A DNA stretch of 41,459 nucleotides from Chara braunii (GCA_003427395.1 BFEA01000461.1:273652-315110), one strand, 5' to 3'. Counted from the stretch's first letter, positions 1-10,522 are shown. A program made the numbers and translations. The notes: a model not told the origin generated them from the letters alone.

Positions 1-748
1 CCAACAATGAAAAAACAAACCTACGGAGCATGGTAACCGGGCTCACCCTGGTACGATGTGCCCTGAAAATACAAAGGGGCAATTGTTTATGTAACTTTAT
101 TGTCAAATGCGTTGAAAGTTATGCGAAGTGGTTACAGGGTTGTTTGTACTTTATTTCGTGTCAGATTTTGCTGGCTCTTGTAGTTGAAAGTTCTTGGAGA
201 TGTGATGAATGTGCGGGTTACGTACGTCTTCAAAAGTTTTGTTACATGATTCTTTGAACTTGGCTCAGCTCCAACATGTGGGAAGGTGTGTTGTTCGGTA
301 CAACAGCTCCGGTGTTATGGACGCAGGTTGGCCCCCACCGAAAGGCAGTCTCTCTCACACATTAGACTTGTTGCGTCATGAGGCGTCATCTCTCAACGGC
401 AGAGTAAGGACGGTGCGGAAACTCTCATTAGGCCTGATGGATCCCAAATGTCATTTGATCTTATGTGTGTATCATATGGAGAAGTCGAATGTCCTAAAGG
501 GGGCACATCCGTGCAAGACTGAAGGAAGGGACTAGGAGCAAACGGGGTTCGACGCCCTACCTTCTTACCCCGAAAAAAACGTACGTACGTTCTATACGAA
601 TTACCTTCCAAAACTGGACTTTTAGAAATCGCTCTTTTTTTCTCGAATAGAACGTACTGTACTGAACCCTGTCTGTAAGATACTAGCCAGATGTCAAAAT
701 ACAAAGTAACTCAACTCTGAACAATGTCCCCAATAATCATGAATGTGA
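1..748 (-). other. Presumed internal leader of a minus-strand Gypsy copy; no gene seen
   Basis: Read on the minus strand, this stretch follows the primer-binding-site-like sequence that adjoins LTR A, so by position it should be 5' leader or degenerate gag. No open frame here resembles gag or any other family I recognise. The only structure noticed is an 11-bp perfect inverted repeat (arms 585-595 and 647-657, 51-bp spacer) next to a short acgt-repeat tract. Confidence 0.35.
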
Positions 749-760
749 TCTCTGATACAA
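749..760 (-). other. Primer-binding-site-like sequence (initiator-Met tRNA type)
   Basis: On the minus strand this reads TTGTATCAGAGA, matching 10 of 12 bases of the common plant Gypsy site TGGTATCAGAGC, which is complementary to the 3' end of initiator-Met tRNA. It begins immediately after the terminal CA of LTR A, as expected for minus-strand priming of reverse transcription. The equivalent place beside LTR B does not match. Confidence 0.6.
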
Positions 761-1724
761 TGTTTCATTTCCAGTGAACGAAGAGAGTGGAGGGGGAATA
801 GACAGAGTACAAGGTGGAAGAGAATGTAATCATCAATGACCACATAAAGAGTAGCCCAACATTCCCCACTCCTTCTCCGGGGGTCCCTCGCCTCCACGTA
901 AGGAAAACAGTATCTAGCAATGAGCCTGACAGATCCTGATCACATCGAAGTGCCACGTGGCACAATTCTCTCGTGAAGACGTTGGAGACAATCAACAGCG
1001 CACAATATTGACATCAACCTCAGGTAAGTAGATAGCCAAGTCGTGTCCAGTCACCCAATGTACACCTGAATCATCCACAGATCCCGATCTCCATCCTTGT
1101 CGTGTCCAGTCACCCAATGTAGACAGCGTGGCCAATCCCACATCAGCGATGAAGACAGGTGGCATGCGCCATATCAGCAGAAGCTGGTGCTCAGCACAGA
1201 AGGCGCCAGCATGCTGCCTCAGTCCCGCGTCGTCGTCCACAGTGCCAGCACACAGCCAGCGTCAAACCAACGTCAAGCCAGCGTCAAGAGAGCATAGCAA
1301 GATTAAATGTTGACCTCCTGGAGAAAGGGTCTTATGTAGTGATTGACCGAGTTGACCTGCCTCAGGTCTTCCACCCACAGTGGCCCAGATTGACTCACAA
1401 TCGAAGGCCTGGATTGCATACAGTTGCAGACTTTCACTTGGTCCTGATGTTGACTTGGTACCTGCATACAAACAAGTGTGTGTGTCTGCCGGCGGCCTGG
1501 GCTGGGTACATACAGACTTTGACTCTTGGCTCGCTGGGCAGTTGACCAAAGTCAACAGTCAGGCGCACAGGCCTTGGGTCAACAAGGGAATATCTTTTTT
1601 TGGGCCTTTGTGGCCTCAGACTGGGGTCGCGGCCTGCGTGTGGCCTGAGGGCCAGTTCAAGGCATATCAAGCAGGGTATTGCATTCCTGCCGGCCCGAAT
1701 TTAGAGTTCCATCGCAAAAATACA
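761..1724 (-). repeat. LTR A of a minus-strand Gypsy element (964 bp, TG...CA)
   Basis: On the minus strand the LTR starts TGTATTTTTGCG directly after a pol stop codon and a purine-rich tract (1737-1725). It ends in CA against a primer-binding-site-like sequence. It aligns over nearly its whole length with LTR B (2135-3316), including a shared block around the 5' end (tattgcattcctgccg on the plus strand) and a shared block near 960/2300 (gccacgtggca). A possible TATA-like motif (ACTACATAAGACCC, minus strand) lies mid-LTR. Because pol lies on one side and the primer site on the other, this LTR is the 3' LTR of one copy and the 5' LTR of the next. Confidence 0.75.
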
Positions 1725-2066
1725 TTATCTTTCTCTTAACCCGCGTTCATATGCGGCAACAATGTCAGGAGCAGTAGGTAACAATTCTTTCTTACTGAAC
1801 CATCTCGCTTCAAATGGAGGTTGAGACTTGAACTTTACCTTGTACTGCTTCTGCGGTCTTCCTTTGCCACCTGTAGAGAAGTAGCCATGTTCCAGAATCT
1901 TTTCAACTTCATATCCTCCATTCATGGACGGTGGGAACATAGATGGCCTATTAGGAAACTCATCTCCTTCCACATACGGTAACTGTTTAGACGCGTGGAA
2001 GACAGGATAGGTCTTTAGGTGTGGGGGTACATCTGTAATGAACCCAGCCTGACAGATACTCAGAAG
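1725..2066 (-). pseudogene. Gypsy pol C-terminal remnant (integrase tail plus chromodomain-like module)
   Basis: The minus-strand frame is open from a stop near 2066 to the TAA at 1727-1725, about 110 codons. It carries the integrase-tail motif VPPHLKTYPVFHASK, which has a near-identical counterpart in element 1 (IPPHLRTYPVFHASK). It then carries a basic, aromatic chromodomain-like module (QYKVKF, RWFSKKEL, AAYERGL). In living Gypsy elements this part of integrase follows the DDE core and helps choose the insertion site. Protease, RT, RNase H and the DDE core are all missing, so this is a deletion remnant. The stop abuts LTR A with only a purine-rich tract overlapping the last codons. Confidence 0.75.
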
Positions 2067-2134
2067 TCGTCAAATACCTGTAGAGTCGGTATCTGCAGCA
2101 AAGTCTCCAATTCGTGAAGAAATATATCAGACAG

Positions 2135-3316
2135 TATCTCATTATCATCAATAGAAGAGAGTGGAGGGGGAACAGACAAAGGAAAAGATGAAGATTCACA
2201 CAATAATCCCTGTTGAACCCTCTCCTCCTCCGGGCTTCTCCCCTCTTCTCATCAACAATGATCATAAGTATATTCCTGATCACACACGGAAATGCCACGT
2301 GGCACTCAATCTCATGAAGACCATGAACACACTGCAGATTCCAATATCGACTTCATACCCAGTTGAGTACCCTTTCTCCTTCCACCACAGATCCCGATCC
2401 TCCTCCTTCCTTGCAACCAGTCACCTCATGTAGACAGCGTGGACAATACCACGTAAACAGGTGACAATCGCCACATCATCAGTGTAGACCAGTAGCAGCA
2501 CCACGTATATCAAAGGCAGCGCCACATCAGCATGCCACGTAGACGAGGGGCAGCAGCAGACATACTAGAGGCAACGCCATATCAGCATGCCACGTAGACC
2601 AGAGGCAGCGCCACATCAGCATGCCACGTAAACCTGAGGCAGCGTCACGTATACCAGAGGCAACGCCACATTAGCATGCCACGTAGACCAGAGGCAGCGC
2701 CACATCAGCATGCCACGTAGACCAGAGGCAACGCCACTTATACCAGAGGCAACGCCACATCTGCATGGCATGGCACACTGAAGAATCGCCAGCATGCTGC
2801 CTCCACCTCGTGATGTCGTCCGCAACGCTTGTGCACAGCCAGCATGAAGCCAGCGACATGTCAAAGTCGAGCCAGCGTCAAAGCAGCATAGCAAGACTGA
2901 ATGCGTTGACTCTTTCGAGGACAGCCTTAAGTAGCAATAAGCGAGGCTGCGTGGCCTCGGTGCTTTCCCCTTAGTCGTCCAAATTGACTCACAGCTGAAG
3001 GCCCAGATTGTACAGTTACAGACTTCTCCCTTGGACTTGATGCTGTCCAGGAACCTGCTACAAACAAGTGTGTGTGCTTGACCTGCGGCCTGGGCTAGGT
3101 ACCTTTGGACTTTGACTGTTGGGTGGACGGGCAATTGACTAAAGTCAACTGTCACACGCCCAGACCCTGAATTCGTGAAGGGTCTTTTCTGCCCTTGATC
3201 GGCCTGGGTTGAGGGCGGCCAAGTAGGCCCTCTGATGACCCTCACTTCCACGAGACATGGCATGGGTTATTGCATTCCTGCCGACCCGGTTTTCGAGTTC
3301 CATTGCAGAAAACTCG
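2135..3316 (-). repeat. LTR B, diverged copy of LTR A carrying a minisatellite
   Basis: Aligns with LTR A in the same (minus) orientation, including shared blocks at the U3 start, around the caaacaagtgtgtgtg motif, and at the R/U5-like end (gaagagagtggaggggga on the plus strand). Its U3 start reads CGAG instead of TG, so the terminus has mutated. The ~10 bases before it match the end of pol in the A copy, so B is also a 3' LTR whose own pol has gone. It is about 220 bp longer than A, mainly because of the 34-bp tandem repeat. Confidence 0.65.
2468..2770. repeat. 34-bp minisatellite inside LTR B
   Basis: Imperfect direct repeats of a ~34-bp unit containing ccacatcagcatgccacgta followed by gaccagaggcagc. 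Several units are nearly identical and others are shortened or lack the central part. Only the equivalent of a single degenerate unit is present in LTR A (about 1120-1180), so the array expanded after the two LTRs separated. Confidence 0.85.
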
Positions 3317-3337
3317 TTAATTCTCAGTTAACCCACG

Positions 3338-3647
3338 TGCGAGGATCAGGGTCCTTGGTAGGCCTATGGGGCCCTGTTTGCAGCCTTACCCGCTTAAGTG
3401 AAGGCGGGCCTGGCTTTTTGCAAGAGGCCCTCGACTGTCAATTTCATATTTGGGGTCCAGGCAGTTACAAAGCGCCAGTTGGTTGAAAGAAACACAGGCC
3501 GAGCAACAAAGACATTTCCACGGCCTACCGGGCCTTTCCAAAGAATGCAGGCCCTGGGCGTGATTCGCAGCCTCATACAGAGACAGTTGGGCGCCCAACC
3601 GAACGAGGCCCAGCAGCCCAGTAGCTGTTGCATCCAGGCAGCCTCCT
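3338..3647 (+). repeat. 5' LTR of element 1, 3' part deleted
   Basis: Begins TGCGAGG and matches 8846-9181 up to the bases gcctcct at 3641-3647, after which the two copies diverge at once. In this copy the sequence passes straight into gag-like coding sequence with no primer-binding site or leader. That points to a deletion removing the rest of the LTR, the primer site and the start of gag. Confidence 0.75.
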
Positions 3648-5243
3648 CACGGCGGAGGATTTGGAAATCCGCCAAGCAGAAGAACTTCAGGATGAGCTAC
3701 AGCGGCAGTTGGACGATGCAACANAGAGGAAAAGAAAAGCCATACTTAGGAAGGCTAGACTAGGGAATAGAATGCAGGAGCTAGGCAGGCTGGAAGCACT
3801 AGATGAGGCGGCATTGGATCCTACTGGCCGTGCGCTGCGTAATGCTCTACTCTCAGTGGCTGAAGCGCAGAACGTCCAGCAGGAATTGCTGACCGATTTG
3901 TTGGCAGGCCAGAAACAAATCCTGGCTGAACTTCGGGCTCCTCGCACAGCGGTGAGGCAGCCACAATTTGCTGTAGTTCCCCCTGCGAGTGCGGGTCCTT
4001 CATCGATACCGCAACACACAGGGCAAACTTTCTCTCCTATGTTTGGCATGCCCCCTCCAGGTGGTTTAGTAGCAGCTAGTGGTCTGGTTCATAGAGTCTC
4101 AACCGTACCATCCACGACAGTGGTCACTACAGTCCCACTGTCAAGCCAGGCCCAAGTCAGTGTGCAACAACCTGTTTCAGTGGCTATGCAGCCGCTGCAG
4201 CAAGCTCCTGGGCCCATGCAGCCTATGCAGTGGATGCCTAAGATACCTCTCATGAGTCCCAAGCCCTTCTCTGGGGATAGGAAGAAGGAAGAGGACTTGG
4301 ACACCTGGGTGAAGACTGTGCCTACTTATGTGAGGCACAAGCTCACAAGGCCAGAGCGAGAAGTAGTGGCTGCCTCCTTCTTAGAGGGGTCAGCAGCCCG
4401 CTGGTTGAATGGCTTAGTGCAGCAGCAGGGCTACGGTCAAAACTTCGATGCCTGGGCACAGGCTCAGACATTGGAAGAGGTCGTACGGTCCGTGTACAAC
4501 AGGTGGCATAACCCGCAAGGGGCTCAGAAGGCCACCGATGCTATCAACAATCTTTGTGCCCGTAGGTTCAAGGATGTTAGAGAGCTCACGGATACCGTAG
4601 AGCGACTACTCGTGGTACCTGGTGTGCGTTTTGACCAGCAGGTTCTCCTAACGGATTACCTGAGGTGCCGACCTGCAGAGGTAAGGACCAAGCTGGTTGA
4701 CGAGGCCTATGTCGAACAGCACACCTTCGCTTCTTTTAGTAAGAAGGCTCTAGACATAGAGGCAAAAGGGGATCTGCGCATATGGCATCCCATGATGGTA
4801 GGAAGAGACTGCCCCAAAACTGGAAGAAGAAGGGTCAGTTAATGTTCGTTGACCACAATGGTCAAACGACGAAGATTGACGATTTCCCAGACCTTGGGGA
4901 GTTGACAGAGCAGGATGGGGCCAGCGAGACTTCGGATGGGGGAGTCGTGGCGCCCATCAAAGAAAAGGCTAGGGGGACCGGAAAGAAGAAGGTAGGACGG
5001 TCCGCGGGTCATGGCGACCAAGGGACACCCGCATGGGTGAAGATTGGTTTAGATTACGAGGTTTGGCGTGACCGCGTTGCTAGGGGTACATGCATGAACT
5101 GTGGCAACTATGGCCACACGTCCAGGACTTGCCGCGGCAAGAATGTCACAACGAAGGTAGCCGCACCAACGGTGGTGGGCTTATCTTCGAACCCTGGGAG
5201 TGCTTCTGCAAGCAGCTCACAGGGAAACACCTCGGGCCAATAG
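3648..5243 (+). pseudogene. Gag of Gypsy element 1 (5'-truncated, frameshifted)
   Basis: Gag forms the virus-like particle that packages element RNA in the cytoplasm. The frame opens out of the truncated LTR with no authentic Met. It has an N-terminal charged, probably coiled-coil segment (EELQDELQRQLDD; one base is N at 3724), a Pro/Gln/Met-rich linker (about 3960-4250), a retrotransposon gag core (PKPFSGDRKKEEDLDTWV, then ARWLNGL), and after a frameshift a basic tail with one CX2CX4HX4C zinc knuckle (CMNCGNYGHTSRTC, ~5090-5131). The frameshift lies near 4765-4775 in aaaagggga. Gag ends at the TAG before 5243. Pol continues in the -1 frame relative to the knuckle frame, which may reflect programmed frameshifting in the ancestor or later damage. 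Confidence 0.85.
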
Positions 5244-8200
5244 GAGTGTTAGCCGCTCTTACTCGCGCTGAAGTGGTAACGTTGCCTTCCCCACTTCAGG
5301 TGTTGGCCAAGGCTAGAGACCCACACATCGCCCCGCAGACACATTCAGACCCACCGACGCTCTGTTGGAGAGATGTGTCTGGGGCCAGAGAAGAGTTAGA
5401 GACTGAGTGGTCAGGGAAGGACCCCAGGGACTCTTGGGCGATGATCAGTAGAGGTCCAAAGGGTGAACATTTCATGGTAGAAGTAGATGTAGGTGTCCGC
5501 AAGGTTGGCGCATTCGCAGACATAGGCTCTACACGAAATTTCATCAGTCGTGCTTGTGTGGATACACTGCGCTTAGGGGACCGAGTGCAGCGGCTTAGTA
5601 GAACTGTAGCTTCTACGCTAGCCAACAAGCACCAAATGGTTGTAAACGACTATGTCAAGGACGTAGCCTGCACCTTCTCCTATGGAGGAGGGGAAGTGAT
5701 CCACAAGATCTCCTCCCAAGTTAGCGACGAACTGCCATTCGATATGTTACTAGGCATGTACTACCTCAAAGTCTCGCAACCTCAGTTTGACTGGGATAGA
5801 AAGGTGTTGATTCACAAACTGCCCAATGGTAGAACGGTTAGATTGCAAAAGTATAAAGCTAGCATGTATCTAGTCTTTGTCTCTGAAAAAGGGGAAGCCG
5901 TTAAAACACCCTCAGAGATAGAAAGAGTCGTCGCACAATATTCAGACCTTTTTTAGGAGCCCACAGGCGTGGTGGAAAGGGAGGTTGTACATGCGATAGA
6001 GGTTGTCCCAGGTAGTAAGGTGCCTAGAGGACGAATCTATAGGATGTCTCCTGCGGAGTTAGATGAGCATCGCCGCCAGCTTAAAGAGCTCCCAGAGAAG
6101 GGATGGATACGGCCTAGTACCTCCCATTACGGTGCGCCAGTCTTATTTGTCCCGAAGAAGGGAGGTCCATTAAGGATGTGCATTGACTATAGGGGCCTCA
6201 ATGCCATCACCGTTAAGAACGCGGAGCCCCTACCTCGCATTGATGACCTCTTGGATAGGGTGCAGGGATGTCGGTACTTCACAAAGATAGATTTGAAGTC
6301 CAGATACCATCAAATTGCCATTAGACCTGAGGACCAGCACAAAACCGCATTTCAGACCAGCTACGGTCTGTACGAGTTTGTGGTGATGCCTTTTAGTCTA
6401 TGCAATGCACCTGGTACGTTCTAGGACGCGATGAACAGGATTTTTCATGACTACTTGGACAAGTTTATCATCGTGTACCTCAACGATATTCTCATCTTTA
6501 GTAGGACTGTAGAGGAGCACGTTGAGCACTTGAAAACAGTGCTAGGTCTCCTAAGACAACACCAGTACAAGGTTAACTTGGACAAATGCGAGTTTGGTCG
6601 CACCAAGATCTTGTACCTGGGTCATGAAATCTCAGCAGATGGATTGAGGCCGGAAGATGCCAAGGTGGCCAGCATACGTGACTGGCCCAGACCTCAGACA
6701 ATTACTGAGGTCAGATCGTTTCTGGGGATGACGGGCTACTATCGTCCGTTTGTAAAGAACTATAGTACTATAGCTTCCCCATTAACAGATCTAACTCAAC
6801 TTGACACCCCTTGGGAGTGGATTGAAGAGAGTGAGGCAAGCTTCAAGAAATTGAAGTATGCTCTAACACACTATGAAGTTCTCAAACTTCCTGATCCTGA
6901 TAAGCTATTTGTTGTGACCACAGACGGCTGCCAATATGGCATAGGCGCGGTCCTTGCGAAACAGGAAGGGCCCAAGTTGAGACCGATCGAGTATATGAGC
7001 AAGAAGATGCCATCTCAAAAGTTAGCTAAGTCCATTTATGAGAGAGAGCTCTACGCCCTATACATAGCGCTAGTCCATTGGAGACACTACCTCCTAGGAA
7101 GAATCTTCTATGTGAGGTCTGACCATGACACAGCCTGTGTTGTCAGACGCACTCAAGAAATGGATTCAAGTGATAGACATGTATGACTATCAACTTGATC
7201 CTATCAAGCGTACGCACAACAAGGTGGCTGATGCACTATCAAGAAGGGCAGATTATTTGGGCGCGCTAGTTACCGAGTTTGGCATATCTGACGAACTCAC
7301 TCGATCGATGGTGGAAGCCTATCAGGGAGACCCAGTCATGTCAAAAATCATTCGTAGATTCCAAGCAAAGGATAAGAAGACTTTGGATGAATTTACAATG
7401 GTAGATGGTTTGTTGTTCCTTGAGAAGGCAAGGAATACAAGACTATGTGTCGCTCATAGTGAGTCTTTGCGTAGTTTATTTTTAGAGAATGTCATAATGC
7501 AACTGGTCATTTTGGCTATAGAAAGACATCAACAAGCTTAGTGCAAAGATTTTGCTGGCCTTCTATGTTAGAAGATGCAAGACGTTATGTTGAAACCTGC
7601 CATGTTTGTCAAAGGGACAAACCAAGGACTCAGGCTCCGCTTGGGTTAATCAAACCCTTGTCGATCCCTGAAGGACCAGGCCAGAGTGTGTCCATGGATT
7701 TCATGGATACCCTTGTGACGAGCAGGACAGGAAAGAGACACAGTTTTGTCATAGTGGACCGGTTCACCAAGTATGCCAGACTGATCGCTATGCCTGAAAC
7801 TGCTAAAACCGACTTTGTCATCAAACTTTTCATGGACAACTGGGTAAGAGACTTTGGTCTACCTACGTCTATTGTTAGTGATAGGGATGTCAGATTCACA
7901 AGTGAACTGTGGCAGTCTACTGCTGAACAAATGGGCACAAAACTCCAAATGACTTCAGGAAATCATCCTGAGTCAAATGGGCAAGCAGAACAAATGAACC
8001 GAGTAGTATAGCAGTTGCTTAGGCACTATATCAAGCCAAGTCAGGACGACTGGGACGAGAAACTACCTCTCGTTGCCAGCCTGTACAACAATGATGTGCA
8101 TAGTACTACCGGCATGACTCCCAACCAACTGCATCTTGGTTGGAAGCCCCGAACCGCCTTAGACTTTCTGTTACCAGAAAGAGAACCCACTGCAGCACCT

Positions 8201-8804
8201 GGAAGCATAGAGTTTGATTTCAAGTACGAACAGATGCTGCAGCAGGCCGTTGAACACATTAGGAAGTCTCAAGAGGCAATGATTGCATCTGAGAATAAAC
8301 ATAGACGGCCCTCTAACTTTCAGGTAGGCGAGAGAGTCTGGATTAAGGCTGTTGAGCTTGGTCAGGAGTTAGGCATATCTCGCAAGCTAATGCCACAGTT
8401 CTTTGGGCCCTGGGAGATCTTAGATATTGTAGGAGATCAACCAGACGGCCCTTCATATGTAATCCGCATCCCACCTCACTTGCGTACCTACCCTGTGTTC
8501 CATGCCTCTAAGTTAGCACCCTATGCTGCTACTGAGCAGTTCCTTCCAGAAGATCAATTCTGCCCCCAACCATGGATGGCGAAGTGGACATTGACCAGAT
8601 CGTCGAGCATCGAGTGATGCCTGTTCCTCGACCATCAGACAAAGGGCGACCTCCTAAACCGAGAATGCAATATCGTGTGAGCTTCAGACATCATCAGGAT
8701 CCGAAATAAAATTGGTGGTTCACACGAGAAGAACTCATGAGAACAACACCTCAAGTAATCGCAGGCTATGAAAGAGCACTCAACGGAAAGATGCCTGTAG
8801 AATA
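5244..8804 (+). pseudogene. Pol of Gypsy element 1 (PR-RT-RH-INT-chromodomain), inactivated
   Basis: Domains in order: retropepsin (FADIGSTRNFIS; catalytic Asp kept at 5519-5521, next residue Ile instead of Ser/Thr); RT (about 5970-6700, with [15 protein letters not shown] and [13 protein letters not shown]); RNase H (TTDGCQYGIGAVL, YERELYAL); integrase zinc finger (HNATGHFGYRK, then CHVC); DDE core with all three acids (MDFMDTL, VSDRDVRFTS, GQAEQMNR); and a chromodomain-like tail (KPRMQYRVSF, WWFTREELM). Lesions: stop at 5954-5956; TAG for Gln at 6422-6424; RT active site YLND instead of YLDD (codon 6482-6484, Asp to Asn); frameshifts near 7130, 7490 and 8570; TAG for Gln at 8009-8011; a stop inside the tail near 8707. 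It therefore cannot make a working polyprotein. Stop codon 8802-8804. Confidence 0.9.
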
Positions 8805-8832
8805 AGAGACTTCTCAGAGGACTCACGAAGTC

Positions 8833-8845
8833 AAGGAGGAGGGAA
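8833..8845 (+). other. Polypurine tract of element 1
   Basis: The purine run aaggaggagggaa lies 28 bases after the pol stop and ends exactly at the TG of the 3' LTR. That is where plus-strand DNA synthesis is primed during reverse transcription. Confidence 0.8.
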
Positions 8846-9181
8846 TGCGAGGATCAGGGTCCTCGGTAGGCCTATGGGGCCCTGTTTGCAGCCTTACCCG
8901 CCCTAAGTGAAGGCGGAGGTGCCCGCCCTAAGTGAAGGCGGGCCTGGCTTTTTGCAAGAGGCCCTCGACTGTCAATTTCATATTTGGGGTCCAGGCAGTT
9001 GCAACGCGCCAGTTGGTTGAAAGAAACACAGGCCGAGCAACAAAGACATTTCCACGGCCTACCGGGCCTTTCCAAAGAATGCAGGACCTGGGCGTGATTC
9101 ACAGCCTCATACAGAGACAGTTGGGCGCCCAACCGAACGAGGCCCAACAGCCCAGTAGCTGCTGCATCCAGGCAGCCTCCT
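8846..9181 (+). repeat. 3' LTR of element 1 (homology-supported part)
   Basis: Same start as the 5' LTR. It contains a perfect 25-bp tandem duplication (units at 8897 and 8922, cccgccctaagtgaaggcgg plus aggtg) that is single in the 5' LTR. The LTR probably continues beyond 9181. The following 350 bp are compositionally similar and include a TATA-like ccataaagg near 9248, but no partner copy or target-site duplication fixes the end. Confidence 0.8.
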
Positions 9182-9827
9182 GGGGCCTTATGGAAGCTTC
9201 TGGGCCCAGGCCTGGGCAGCCAGGCTGCGTGAGCAGGCCAACTCTTTCCATAAAGGAACGAGCTCGGCCCTTGCTGCCTCATTCAGGCACTCGCATGCTA
9301 GTGGCAGCGCTGCTGGAGCAAAGGCTCGCGACTGCTGGCTGGCACTGAGAGGCGAGGTGCAGCACGTGCGGTCGTGCAGAGGAGGAGGGCGCTGCTGAGG
9401 GCAGCGCCATAGCCTAGCCACCATAGCTGGTGGGCTTGGACTACAGTGAAGCGCAGGGGTGGTCTTGGGTTGAAACAGAGGACAGACGTGGGTGTAGTCA
9501 GGGGATAGGTGAAGGATGATGATGATGATGATGATGTGAGGGCACATACCTTGTATTGGTGATGGTCTGCATGGGCGACATCTTCAAGTACTTCGGGTTG
9601 CCGCTGATGTCAACAGTTGCATCGTCTTTTTGTAGTCTGTAGTAGTTGTGTAGGAGTAGGCTGGGCACTGAGTGCCAAGTGTGAGTGTGAAGGAACTGGA
9701 CTCTTGTGTTGGGAGGAGAGAGTATGCTCTCCATGAACATTGGTTTTCAGTGCTACGAACCTCCATTGGTGTATTATTGGTGCAATGTTGCTCTCTGGAC
9801 ACGGTGTGACTATTTGGCTTGCAATGT
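9182..9827. other. Probable LTR remainder and flank; (GAT)n microsatellite
   Basis: No recognisable gene. The first part is probably the rest of the element 1 3' LTR. A (gat)7-like microsatellite occupies about 9515-9536. On the minus strand, 9640-9550 forms a short open segment ending at a good splice-donor match (ACAAG|GTATGT). It could be a fragment of a host exon, but it resembles no family I know. Confidence 0.4.
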
Positions 9828-10190
9828 GATGGTGTGATCTGGAATTGTCATCTCGTTGGTCGCAAGTCCCATCGGATTCTCATGTGAGGGTTTGCTCCTT
9901 TGACTGACAAGACAAGTCCGCACATACGTTAGTACATCTTCTTTCATTCCTTTCCACTCAAAACGTTCACGCACATCAGCATACGTCTTCTTGAAGTCCC
10001 ATCGGATTCCAGGTGAGGAATACACAATCGTTCTTCGGTTTTGTCCAGCAAGAAGAGTAAGCCATCAATCATTCGATATTCTGGAAACAACTCAGGGTTC
10101 TTTCGTAGTGTTCCAATGATAGGATTCCAAATAGGATCTCTCCCATAACCCTGGCGGATTTGTTTTTTCGGTTCATTTCCAATATCGAGA
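9828..10190 (-). pseudogene. Gypsy integrase N-terminal remnant (third family)
   Basis: Two minus-strand frames together match the segment of element 1 pol between RNase H and the integrase core. First comes YRMIDGLLFLLDKTEERLCI (element 1 has FTMVDGLLFLEKARNTRLCV), then after a frameshift RFEWKGMKEDVLTYVRTC (element 1: RFCWPSMLEDARRYVETC). The first Cys of the zinc-binding pair is kept, but the second has become Ser (CLVSQ for CxxCQ), and the His half is lost in the frameshifted junction. No DDE core follows. This is a short relic of a different Gypsy family from elements 1 and 2. Confidence 0.75.
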
Positions 10191-10194
10191 TAGG

Positions 10195-10280
10195 TGTGAT
10201 GACCCGTCCATACATGGACTGAAACACACAACTGATTTTTTAGTTTTGCCCATACACTGAATGCCCTGCTGTTTTTCCCC
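10195..10280 (+). repeat. LTR-start copy, plus orientation (inverted partner at 10523-10605)
   Basis: Begins TGTGATGACCCGTCCATACA and aligns over about 85 bases with the minus-strand sequence starting at 10605, with a few substitutions and small indels. It directly abuts the minus-strand integrase fragment at 10190, which is not a normal element boundary, so it marks a rearrangement. Confidence 0.8.
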
Positions 10281-10378
10281 GTTGCAACCCCTCAATGTCA
10301 CGGCCAAAGGTAAGTACTGGCCCTGAGGGCCCAACGAACGAGCAAGTGCCCTGACGGGCCACACACATACTCATGCCA

Positions 10379-10492
10379 ACCAGCACTCAGATAGGCACGG
10401 TCACACACACAACCAAGCCAACCAACACTCACACAGGCATGGTCACACACACACTCAAGTCATCGAGCACTCAAACAGACATGAAGTCCAGC
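10379..10492. repeat. 42-bp tandem repeat, about 2.7 units
   Basis: Units start at 10379, 10421 and 10463 (the last partial). They share cactca, ggcaYggtcacacacaca and an aagYca end. It lies between the two inverted LTR starts and encodes nothing recognisable. Confidence 0.75.
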
Positions 10493-10522
10493 AAGCGTGC
10501 ACACACAGACTTAGTAGCAAGC

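Larger units (their letters stand above)
3338..9181 (+). mobile_element. Gypsy element 1 (degenerate, chromodomain-type)
   Basis: A plus-strand LTR retrotransposon with domain order LTR, gag, protease, RT, RNase H, integrase, chromodomain-like tail, polypurine tract, LTR; this order defines Ty3/Gypsy. The LTR start TGCGAGGATCAGGG occurs at 3338 and 8846. Over the shared 310 bp the LTRs differ by 7 substitutions (about 2.3%) plus a 25-bp tandem duplication at 8897-8921 in the 3' copy, so the insertion is fairly young although its ORFs are broken. The right end is a minimum: the 3' LTR probably runs past 9181, but the 5' copy is cut there, so homology cannot show where. No target-site duplication was found. 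It sits directly against the upstream end of LTR B, apparently inserted into that element's pol. Confidence 0.85.

Noticed and set aside
550-570. B-box-like ggttcgacgcc
   Set aside because: No A box upstream and no cloverleaf could be folded, so neither tRNA nor SINE is supported.
3628-3660. Gag start codon at 3628
   Set aside because: It is a TTG inside the LTR-homologous part. The open frame is an accident of the LTR-gag deletion junction.
8872-9282. Minus-strand 136-codon frame in the element 1 LTR
   Set aside because: The LTR is non-coding in this family. The frame is not open through the same region of the 5' LTR in a consistent way and has no protein features beyond biased composition.
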